Assembly (NCBI GenBank): GCA_964352225.1
Contig: CAYGRM010000212.1
Location: 1 to 11,618 of the forward strand
Reading direction: 5' to 3'
Length of the DNA: 11,618 nucleotides
Source of the DNA: CAJQQY01 sp964352225
Lineage (GTDB): Bacteria; Bacteroidota; Bacteroidia; Chitinophagales; Saprospiraceae
Shown: in pieces, positions 1-5,247 of the stretch
Layout: every line of letters starts with the position of its first letter
How positions within the stretch are numbered: position 1 is the stretch's first letter
Translations under genes and position numbers: made by a program
The notes under the pieces: model-generated
What the model was told of the DNA's origin: nothing
Database searches by the model: none
The model's input: only the letters and a program-made list of their open reading frames with translations

Positions 1-25
1 CTACTTTCATTCTCAAAAAAAAGCA

Positions 26-1588
26 ATGCGTAAATTTCCAATTATATTTATTTTCTTTTCTCTATTTTTTCTTACTCAATGCACAGAAACTACTTCAACT
101 CCAGAAACAAAAGTACCCGAAACAGGGGAGGAGTTGTCCAAAATTTACTGCGCATCTTGCCACATGTACCCATCGCCAGATTTGTTGGATAAAAAAACGT
201 GGTCCGATTTTGTCTTGATTCGAATGGGTAATTTTTTAGGCATCTACCAAGATGGAAATAAATATGTAGACAAAATGCCAAGCAAGTGGCTAGAGCCCGG
301 CAAAGGAGGATACCGAGTCAAACAAGCAAAAGTTTACCCAGATCAACCTGCACTCACCGTCGAAGAGTGGCAAAAAATCGCCAAGTTTTATCTCGACAAT
401 GCCCCTGCGTCCATCCCAAGTGCTTCTGCCAAAACGGACATCAAAATTGGAATTCCATTTTTTAAATCTAAATCTTTTTCGCAGAAAAAAGACATCCTGC
501 CAGTCGTGCAAGCGATGGAAGTGGATTCGGAAAATAAGCTAGTTTATGCGACTGAATTTCAAGGTGGAGTTTACAAATTTAATTATCAAGGTGAAGCGCT
601 CGAATATTTCAAATCCAAGTCGCACATCGTAGATTTAGAAGTTAACAAAAGCGAATTTATTACTTTGGATATGGCTTCTCGATATGCTTCCGATAATCCC
701 AAAGGCACCTTTAATACTTCGAAATCCTTCAATGATTTTAAACAAAAGAAATATGAAGCAAGCCTAGAAGAATTGATGCGTCCTGTAAGTTTTACTTCAG
801 GCGATCTGAATGGTGATGAGGTGACGGATTATGTGATTGCAGAATATGGAAATCTTTTAGGGCGACTTGCTTGGTGGGAAGGAAATAAAGATGGGGAATT
901 TAAAAGACATACTTTATTTCCTGACGATGGAGCAATCAAAGCTGAAATTGAAGACATCAATGGTGATGGAAAAAATGACATCATCGCACTCCAAGCGAAT
1001 AGTGACGAAGGAATTGATTGGTACATCAACCAAGGAAATAACAAATTCCAAAGAGAGCGAAAATTACGTTTTTTGCCAACGAATGGCTCGACACATTTTC
1101 AATTATTAGATTTTGATGGTGATGGAGTAAAAGACATTTTATATTCCAATGGCGACAATGGAGATTATACTCCAATCTTAAAACCGTATCATGGAATCCA
1201 TTTATTTTTAAATAAAAATGGAACATACGAGGAGGAATTTTTCATTCCTTTGAATGGAGTCTATCAAGCAGAAGTAGTAGATTTTGATCAAGATGGAGAT
1301 TTAGACATTGCTGCGGTTTCTTTCCATCCTGACTTCCAAAATCACCCTCAGGAAGCTTTCGTAGTTTTTATTAATGATGGAAAAAATAACTTCTCCGCAC
1401 ATACCATTGCTCAATTTGAGGAAGGGCGTTGGATGCGATTTTTGACCGCAGATTTAGATGGAGATCAAGATGTAGATATATTGTTATCAGCGATGAATAT
1501 CAAAACTCCAGAAGTGCCAAAAGCAGTTGCAGATAAATGGGCAAAAGCTGATAACGCAATTATTTTCCTAGAAAATACGACGAAGTAG
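26..1588 (+). CDS. Haem-binding lipoprotein with FG-GAP/VCBS repeats
   Basis: The product has 520 residues. A lipoprotein signal peptide is visible: a basic start, a hydrophobic stretch (residues 4-16) and a lipobox LTQC with the acylated Cys at 19. After a short T/P/E-rich linker comes a single c-type haem motif CASCH (42-46), with Met84 in MPSKW as a possible but unproven axial ligand. From about residue 255 onward there are five calcium-loop repeats of the FG-GAP/VCBS type: D-x-N/D-x-D-x-x-x-D at about 260-268, 310-318, 362-370, 419-427 and 476-484. These should fold as a beta-propeller like that of integrin alpha chains. I infer an envelope-anchored electron-transfer or binding protein; its substrate is unknown. 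The ATG at 26 is chosen because it begins the signal peptide. Only 25 bp lie upstream, so an operon partner to the left cannot be excluded. Confidence 0.85.
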   Translation: MRKFPIIFIFFSLFFLTQCTETTSTPETKVPETGEELSKIYCASCHMYPSPDLLDKKTWSDFVLIRMGNFLGIYQDGNKYVDKMPSKWLEPGKGGYRVKQAKVYPDQPALTVEEWQKIAKFYLDNAPASIPSASAKTDIKIGIPFFKSKSFSQKKDILPVVQAMEVDSENKLVYATEFQGGVYKFNYQGEALEYFKSKSHIVDLEVNKSEFITLDMASRYASDNPKGTFNTSKSFNDFKQKKYEASLEELMRPVSFTSGDLNGDEVTDYVIAEYGNLLGRLAWWEGNKDGEFKRHTLFPDDGAIKAEIEDINGDGKNDIIALQANSDEGIDWYINQGNNKFQRERKLRFLPTNGSTHFQLLDFDGDGVKDILYSNGDNGDYTPILKPYHGIHLFLNKNGTYEEEFFIPLNGVYQAEVVDFDQDGDLDIAAVSFHPDFQNHPQEAFVVFINDGKNNFSAHTIAQFEEGRWMRFLTADLDGDQDVDILLSAMNIKTPEVPKAVADKWAKADNAIIFLENTTK

Positions 1589-1589
1589 A

Positions 1590-1673
1590 GGGAATATCGA
1601 ATAACGAATATCGAACAAGCTTTTTTTATTGCAATATAGAAAGCTTGTTCTTAAATCGTTATTCGATATTCCC
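1590..1673. repeat. 84-bp near-perfect palindrome (candidate mobile hairpin element)
   Basis: The outer arms 1590-1607 and 1656-1673 match perfectly over 18 bp. The inner arms 1613-1623 and 1640-1650 match over 11 bp. The centre holds ATTGCAAT (1628-1635), and all three pairs share the centre 1631.5. The left arm carries the 10-mer GAATATCGAA twice (1592-1601 and 1606-1615), and its reverse complement occurs once in the right arm. The element begins 2 bp after the stop of the upstream gene. It lacks a T-tract, so it is not a standard terminator. From memory, similar GAATATCGAATAACGAATATC-like palindromes are dispersed in Bacteroidota intergenic DNA; this is not verified here. Confidence 0.8.
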
Positions 1674-1674
1674 C

Positions 1675-1711
1675 AAAAAAGACCTTTCATGTCTCACCAC
1701 ACAAAAGGTCT
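1675..1711 (-). terminator. Rho-independent terminator of the 118-aa protein gene
   Basis: On the minus strand, AGACCTTT (1711-1704) pairs with AAAGGTCT (1687-1680) around a 16-nt loop and is followed by a run of six T (1680-1675). It lies about 30 bp after the stop of the minus-strand gene and just outside the 84-bp palindrome. Confidence 0.75.
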
Positions 1712-1742
1712 AAATCGGTTTTGGGAAAATATATTTAATGAA

Positions 1743-2099
1743 TTACATAGCTTGATATCGATTCATGTCCAGTCCAAAATCAATGCGTAATTCTAAAAAG
1801 TTATCATACTCGATTTCAAAAATTTTAAGCACTTCTTTTTCAGAGAGAAATTCACTTTTGGGAATTTCTAATTCATCCTTCCAAATGCTAAAATTTCCGA
1901 AATAAGTTCTCAATTGTTCATGCATTAATTTGCGTGCACAATCTTTAATAAATGTTTGGTCAGGCGCTCTGCCTTCCAATAATTCCTTCGCCACCTCAAC
2001 GGTTTCTTTTTGGTAGAGGTGCGCATTTTCTACGATAGCAATTAAATCTTCATCGCTATGGTAAAAATACTTTTTGAATAAATGATTAGTCGATTTCAT
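1743..2099 (-). CDS. Small hypothetical protein, 118 aa
   Basis: I do not recognise the family with confidence. The protein is soluble, charged and predicted mostly helical, with no signal peptide or membrane span. Residues about 12-44 (S-D-E-D-L, then Y-Q-K-E-T-V-E-V-A-K-E-L-L-E-x-R) resemble a short helical motif often seen at the N-terminus of small Bacteroidota proteins, in which a [YQ]-x-E-A-V-x-x-A-x-x-[IL]-L-x-x-R pattern recurs; this is recollection, not a search result. The rest is acidic and rich in E, F and L. It is a single gene convergent with the haem lipoprotein gene and has its own terminator. No consensus promoter was found upstream. Confidence 0.7.
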   Translation of the reverse strand: MKSTNHLFKKYFYHSDEDLIAIVENAHLYQKETVEVAKELLEGRAPDQTFIKDCARKLMHEQLRTYFGNFSIWKDELEIPKSEFLSEKEVLKIFEIEYDNFLELRIDFGLDMNRYQAM

Positions 2100-2431
2100 T
2101 GTTATACTTTTTCGTTAAGCCAAATTTTCTTTAAATCTGTTTTCCTTTTTCCCTTCAAGACTCGAAGTACCTGATGGGAAAAAAGAGGAACATAGGTGGT
2201 ATTGGTTTTTTGATGTTTGAGTTATTAAGTTGATTTTTTTTTAAGGCAGAATCTATTTTCGTCGTCGGAGCAAGAAGAAATCTCGACGAAAATCTAATAA
2301 AAATGGGAAGATTAGCCTTTTTGAGATAAAATAGCAACTTGTGCAAAAAATAGATTTAATCTAAAGAATTCCCCGATGCTTGCCTTGGGTGCAGAGAACT
2401 AAAGAATAGCAATTAGGGGAATAGTATTTAA

Positions 2432-2537
2432 GACGCTGACCTTTTTAAGACTTTATAATGTTTTTTTTGCAAGCAAAAAATGGTTGGAATAATGTTAAAC
2501 ATAAAAGGTCATAAAAAATTCATAAGAAGTCAGCGTC
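2432..2537. repeat. 106-bp element bounded by 9-bp perfect inverted repeats
   Basis: GACGCTGAC (2432-2440) is exactly inverted as GTCAGCGTC (2529-2537). Inside, GACTTTATAATG (2449-2460) pairs imperfectly with CATAAAAGGTC (2500-2510), and TTTTTTGC/GCAAAAAA (2463-2470, 2473-2480) forms a central inverted repeat. A second possible pairing is TGACCTTTT with AAAAGGTCA. It may be a MITE-like remnant or a structured RNA; there is no clear target-site duplication beyond AA. Confidence 0.5.
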
Positions 2538-2583
2538 AAAAAAAAATCGGTAAGTGGTTATTTTCGTACTTAACTGAAATTTT

Positions 2584-2613
2584 AACTCCTCGTCAGCTTG
2601 CTGCGAGGTAGTT
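2584..2613. repeat. REP-like palindromic hairpin
   Basis: The stem is AACT-CCTCG-CAG with loop CTTG, paired with CTG-CGAGG-AGTT. One T is bulged on the 5' side (2593) and one on the 3' side (2609). The compact GC-rich stem with a CTTG loop in AT-rich flanks resembles REP-type palindromes that I recall from Bacteroidota intergenic DNA. There is no T-tract, so it is not a terminator. Confidence 0.55.
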
Positions 2614-2625
2614 TAATTAATTATG

Positions 2626-2672
2626 CCTAATTTTCTTAGGTAAATATTTGGATACCTAAAATTCTTAGGTAT
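2626..2672. promoter_or_regulatory. Tandem PadR-type operators
   Basis: Two copies of CCTAA-N5-TTAGG lie at 2626-2640 and 2655-2669, 29 bp apart, so on about the same helix face. The second extends to ATACCTAA-N5-TTAGGTAT (2652-2672, 8-bp arms) and sits in the spacer of the promoter, where a bound repressor would block RNA polymerase. Placement directly before a padR gene suggests autoregulation, which is usual for this family. That PadR binds here is inferred. Confidence 0.7.
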
Positions 2673-2677
2673 ATTTG
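2647..2677 (+). promoter_or_regulatory. Bacteroidota-type promoter of the padR operon
   Basis: TTTG (2647-2650), a 19-nt spacer and TATATTTG (2670-2677) match the Bacteroidota -33/-7 consensus TTTG-N19-TAnnTTTG. The expected start of transcription falls at about 2680-2684, on top of the ATG at 2682, so the mRNA would be leaderless or nearly so. Confidence 0.75.
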
Positions 2678-2681
2678 TATT

Positions 2682-3020
2682 ATGTTATCAAATGAACTTA
2701 CAAAAGGAACGCTGAAAACCATCATGTTAAAACTCCTCGACGAGGAAGGGAAAATGTATGGTTACGAAATTACGCAGCACGTTAAAACACTTTCTGATGG
2801 AAAAATGATTTTGACTGAAGGTGCATTATATCCTACTTTGCATAAGTTGGAGGCAGAAGGCTTAGTAAAAACAAAGCAAGTTATGGTCGGAAAAAGGATG
2901 CGAAAATATTACACGCTGACCACCAAAGGAAAGAAAGCTAACCAAAGTAAACTAGCTGAATTTCAAGAATTTATTAATGCGATGCAACTGATTCTAAAGC
3001 CTAAAACCACTTCCTCATGA
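2682..3020 (+). CDS. PadR family transcriptional regulator
   Basis: This 112-residue winged-helix repressor is of the short PadR subfamily. Family hallmarks are visible: K-G-T-L-K-T-I (8-14), M-Y-G-Y-E-I (25-30), the recognition part L-T-E-G-A-L-Y-P-T-L-H-K-L-E-x-E-G-L (44-61) and the wing R-K-Y-Y-x-L-T-x-K-G (74-83). The C-terminal helix (about 85-105) should mediate dimer formation. The start at 2682 agrees with family N-termini even though it nearly coincides with the predicted transcription start. Its stop overlaps the next start (ATGA, 4 nt), so the two genes are translationally coupled. It likely represses its own operon through the CCTAA-N5-TTAGG sites. Confidence 0.92.
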   Translation: MLSNELTKGTLKTIMLKLLDEEGKMYGYEITQHVKTLSDGKMILTEGALYPTLHKLEAEGLVKTKQVMVGKRMRKYYTLTTKGKKANQSKLAEFQEFINAMQLILKPKTTSS

Positions 3021-3847
3021 AAGTAGAACTTAACGAGGAACAAGTTTTTTTGATTGAAAAAAAACTAGAAGAATTAGGGTTAAATTATGTTCCACTTCAA
3101 GGTGAAATTTTAGATCATATCTGTTGCATGACGGAAGACGAAATGCAAAATGGAAAAACATTTGAGCAAGCCAATCAAGCGATTTTTGAAAATTTTGGAA
3201 AAGATGAATTAAAAGAATTACAAGATCAAACTATTTTTTTTACTCATCAAAAATCGCAACGTATGAAAAATTTTGCTTTAGCAGTTTTTGCTCTTTTATT
3301 TATTCCATCTACCATCTTCTTCTTTTTGGATAAAGAAAAAACGAACGTAGCCAATGGTATACAGCCGCCTTCACCACAAGAAATGATGACCATGGAAAAT
3401 CTTTTGCCACCACAAAATGAAATGGCAATAGCCACGAATGTAGATTTCCATGATCCGCCAAGCATCAAGCCTATTGATGGAGATTTTAAAATTAATTCTG
3501 GTTTTGGAAAAAGGATGCATCCCATTTATAGAAAGAAAGTTTTTCACACAGGGATAGATCTTAAGGCTCCTTCTGGTACTCCTGTTTTGGCAACTGCGGA
3601 TGGAGTCGTTTTGAAAGCAGGTAAGGAAGGAAAACATGGTATTCGCATTCTATTACAACATGATGATGAGTTTAAAACAATGTACTCTCATCTTAGTAAG
3701 TTGAAAGTACAGACAGGAGAAAAAATTAAAAAGGGAGATGTGATTGGTTTTGTTGGAAGCACAGGTGTGTCAACTGCACCACATCTTCATTATGAAGTAA
3801 TTAAAGCTGGAAAAAAGGTAGACCCTGAGGAATACTTTAATCCATAA
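3017..3847 (+). CDS. Membrane-anchored M23 metallopeptidase with PadR-partner-like N-terminal domain
   Basis: The product has 276 residues. Residues 1-80 are cytoplasmic and helical, with L-x-G-E-I-L-D-H-I-C-C-M-x-E-x-E-M (28-43), then F-E-Q-A-N-x-A-I-F-E-N-F-G (49-61). This resembles the HAAS/DUF1700-type domain found in membrane proteins encoded next to PadR regulators. One membrane helix follows (about 86-104), then a P/M-rich linker and a periplasmic M23 (LytM/peptidase M23) domain (about 155-276). The zinc ligands H177, D181 (HTGID) and H258, and the catalytic His225 (YSHL) and His256 (HLH), are all present, so it should be an active peptidoglycan endopeptidase. The HAAS assignment is by pattern only. 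It overlaps padR by 4 nt, so repressor and hydrolase form one operon. Confidence 0.88.
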   Translation: MKVELNEEQVFLIEKKLEELGLNYVPLQGEILDHICCMTEDEMQNGKTFEQANQAIFENFGKDELKELQDQTIFFTHQKSQRMKNFALAVFALLFIPSTIFFFLDKEKTNVANGIQPPSPQEMMTMENLLPPQNEMAIATNVDFHDPPSIKPIDGDFKINSGFGKRMHPIYRKKVFHTGIDLKAPSGTPVLATADGVVLKAGKEGKHGIRILLQHDDEFKTMYSHLSKLKVQTGEKIKKGDVIGFVGSTGVSTAPHLHYEVIKAGKKVDPEEYFNP

Positions 3848-3907
3848 AGATTTGATTAGCTTGATTGGAAAGTGATAGTCAAAAAATTACTATTCATCTT
3901 TTCATTA

Positions 3908-3948
3908 AAAAGGTTGTTTGCGAAAGTGAGCAGCCTTTTCGTTTTTTT
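3908..3948 (+). terminator. Rho-independent terminator of the padR-M23 operon
   Basis: AAAAGGTTG (3908-3916) pairs with CAGCCTTTT (3931-3939), with one G-U pair, and is followed by seven T (3942-3948). It lies 60 bp after the peptidase stop codon. Confidence 0.85.
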
Positions 3949-3972
3949 ACAAAAATAAAAAGACTTACATGC

Positions 3973-4008
3973 AAAAAGAAAGAGTCCCCCGTAAAACGGA
4001 AGACTCTT
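3973..4008 (-). terminator. Orphan minus-strand terminator-like hairpin
   Basis: AAGAGTC (3980-3986) pairs with GACTCTT (4002-4008). An inner CCG/CGG (3989-3991, 3997-3999) extends the stem. Read on the minus strand, the hairpin is followed by TCTTTTTGC. No minus-strand gene lies to the right before 6997, and no CAAAnnTA (reverse -7 box) was found in this gap, so either an unrecognised small RNA ends here or the hairpin has another role. Confidence 0.4.
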
Positions 4009-4098
4009 CGATAACTAACACACGCCCTATAATCTTTACATCTAGGTTTTTTATTTTGGCATAAAACCCAAATGGTATTATCGTAATATCTAAAGCAT

Positions 4099-4117
4099 TA
4101 ATTTCCAAAGGAAATTA
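4099..4117. promoter_or_regulatory. 19-bp palindrome, possible operator
   Basis: TAATTTCC-AAA-GGAAATTA has 8-bp perfect arms. It lies 45 bp upstream of the TTTG of the promoter at 4162. The 3-nt spacer and AT-rich arms suit a dimeric regulator. No factor can be assigned. Confidence 0.4.
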
Positions 4118-4161
4118 TCTAATAATTAAGTAATGTTATATAGGCGTAGTTAGGGTTAGAG

Positions 4162-4191
4162 TTTGACTGAATTACAAAACAGTTAATTTTG
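4162..4191 (+). promoter_or_regulatory. Bacteroidota-type promoter, possible start of the sigma A transcript
   Basis: TTTG (4162-4165), an 18-nt spacer and TAATTTTG (4184-4191) fit the consensus. If it drives sigma A, the 5' leader would be about 440 nt; otherwise it makes a separate non-coding transcript. An inverted repeat ACAAAA/TTTTGT overlaps the -7 box. Confidence 0.5.
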
Positions 4192-4535
4192 TTATCATAA
4201 TTCTACTCTATTTGTGGCGTGTATATGTGTCTTAAACGTTTCGATTTTTATAAAGTTTCGATTCTTTTTTGAAATAGCTACCTCTTTTCTTTCAACCTTG
4301 GTCTGAATATGTCAGCCCTTATCAGCTATGAACTTATTTAATTCAAAAAATGCGCCAGTATTTCAAAAAGAGGAATTTATATTCACTTTTAGTAAATATT
4401 ACAGGTTTTCTTTATCGAATATTTCCATCTTTAGGGCAAAACGAATTTTTTAAAGAAAATCTAATCTCTAATGATAGGAAAAGATTTTTTGATCAAAGGG
4501 GAGTCTGTTTTTAATCACTCCTAAAATAATGCAGG

Positions 4536-4575
4536 TGGGATAAAATGTTATATCCCATTTCCTTTCGTAATTTTG
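4536..4575 (+). promoter_or_regulatory. Inverted repeat next to a -7-like box before sigma A
   Basis: TGGGATA-N8-TATCCCA (4536-4542, 4551-4557) lies just upstream of TAATTTTG (4568-4575). The palindrome centre (4546.5) falls where the -33 element would be, and no TTTG is found there. This suits an activator- or alternative-sigma-dependent promoter. The leader would be about 55 nt and would include the upstream ORF at 4586. A second small hairpin, GGAGT/ACTCC (4500-4504, 4517-4521), lies before it. Confidence 0.35.
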
Positions 4576-4585
4576 GAAATCAATC

Positions 4586-4648
4586 ATGCAACTTTATAAG
4601 TTACCTTCTGTCTTTTTAATTAAACTGGATCGAGCTTTTGGATTATAA
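4586..4648 (+). CDS. Possible 20-codon upstream ORF (leader peptide) overlapping the sigma start
   Basis: An ATG at 4586 opens a 20-codon frame (begins MQLYKLPSVF, ends DRAFGL) that stops with TAA at 4646-4648, 11 nt past the first base of the TTG start of the sigma gene and in a different frame. It could couple translation to the weak TTG start by re-initiation. A frameshift joining the two frames, or chance, are the alternatives. No homology can be claimed. Confidence 0.35.
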   Translation: MQLYKLPSVFLIKLDRAFGL

Positions 4649-5201
4649 CAATATTCATCGCGAACTCGTTGAGAACTGCAAGTTAGGAAAACGGCAAGCT
4701 CAATTCGAATTGTATCGTCTTTATTCAAAAGCGATGTACAATATATGTTTGCGTATGGTTAAGAATGATATGGATGCAGAAGATCTTTTGCAAAATTCAT
4801 TTGTGGATATTTTTACCAAACTAGATTCGTTCCGTTTTCAATCTTCTGTTGGAGCTTGGATCAAAAGAATTGTTGTTAATAATTGTATTAATTTTTTGAA
4901 AAAACGACGATTAGAAATCCAAGAATTAAACGACAATATTACTGAGCATCCAATGCCTGAGGAAGATGATTATGCTCCTAATTACACTATTGATTCGATC
5001 AACTATGCTTTGTTACAGTTGCCTGATGGGTACCGGGTAGTTTTTACACTTTATTTGCTAGAGGGATATGATCACAAGGAAATTGCCGAAATTTTAGAAA
5101 TATCAGAAGCGACTTCGAAGTCACAATTTAGTAGAGCTAAAAAGAAATTAAGAGAAATTATTAGGAACCAAAAACAAGAGGAACGAGGTCAAATAATTTA
5201 G
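4638..5201 (+). CDS. ECF RNA polymerase sigma factor (module A), TTG start
   Basis: The product has 187 residues, the usual size for an ECF sigma factor. Region 2 (about 23-91) shows A-M-Y-N-I-C-L-R-M, D-A-E-D-L-L-Q-N-S-F (46-55) and W-I-K-R-I-V-V-N (74-81). Region 4 (about 119-174) shows L-P-x-G-Y-R-V-V-F and the helix-turn-helix G-Y-D-H-K-E-I-A-E-I-L-E-I-S-E-A-T-S-K-S (143-162). The reading frame is closed by TAA at 4617-4619, and the first ATG is residue 33, inside region 2. The start must therefore be a non-ATG codon, and TTG at 4638 is the best choice. It is followed 46 bp later by a putative anti-sigma gene and then an exported beta-solenoid gene, a likely three-gene operon. Confidence 0.9.
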   Translation: MDYNNIHRELVENCKLGKRQAQFELYRLYSKAMYNICLRMVKNDMDAEDLLQNSFVDIFTKLDSFRFQSSVGAWIKRIVVNNCINFLKKRRLEIQELNDNITEHPMPEEDDYAPNYTIDSINYALLQLPDGYRVVFTLYLLEGYDHKEIAEILEISEATSKSQFSRAKKKLREIIRNQKQEERGQII

Positions 5202-5247
5202 TTAAAATAAAATTACATTTTCAAAATCAACTAATCAAAAAATAGAC

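Larger units (their letters stand above)
2100..2681. other. Intergenic region with several hairpins, no supported gene
   Basis: This 582-bp divergent region holds four separate inverted repeats and the PadR promoter/operators, listed individually. They are ATTTTCGTCG/CGACGAAAAT at 2255-2264 and 2284-2293; ATTCCCC/GGGGAAT at 2368-2374 and 2416-2422; the 2432-2537 element; and the REP-like hairpin 2584-2613. The 9-mer CTAAAGAAT is directly repeated at 2361-2369 and 2399-2407. A 63-codon minus-strand frame (2155-2346) has no protein-like features and was not called. Confidence 0.6.
3848..4637. other. Large non-coding region upstream of sigma module A
   Basis: These 790 bp contain no long ORF. 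They hold, in order: the operon terminator (3908-3948), a minus-oriented hairpin with T-tract (3973-4008), a palindrome (4099-4117), a consensus promoter (4162-4191), a second possible -7 element under an inverted repeat (4536-4575) and a short upstream ORF (4586-4648). ACGCC at 4022-4026 can pair with GGCGT at either 4143-4147 or 4216-4220, so alternative RNA folds are possible. A small RNA or a long structured leader is plausible but unproven. Confidence 0.5.

Noticed and set aside
867..1109. 80-codon ORF within the haem lipoprotein gene
   Set aside because: It overlaps the calcium-loop repeats of the real gene in another frame and has no protein-like features.
1590..1673. Palindrome read as the terminator of the haem lipoprotein gene
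   Set aside because: The stem is followed by C and A residues on the plus strand, not T, and it is far longer than a typical terminator.
2155..2346. 63-codon minus-strand ORF in the gap before padR
   Set aside because: It spans the 2255-2293 hairpin, has no recognisable domain or signal, and shows no promoter or ribosome site.
2361..2407. Short direct repeat CTAAAGAAT, considered as a CRISPR or insertion scar
   Set aside because: There are only two 9-bp copies 38 bp apart, with no spacer array or element between them.
4134..4162. TAGGGTTAG, like a telomere repeat
   Set aside because: It occurs once, with no tandem array; coincidence in a bacterial chromosome.
5202..5247. Separate promoter for the anti-sigma A gene
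   Set aside because: The gap is 46 bp and has no TAnnTTTG box; cotranscription with sigma A is simpler.
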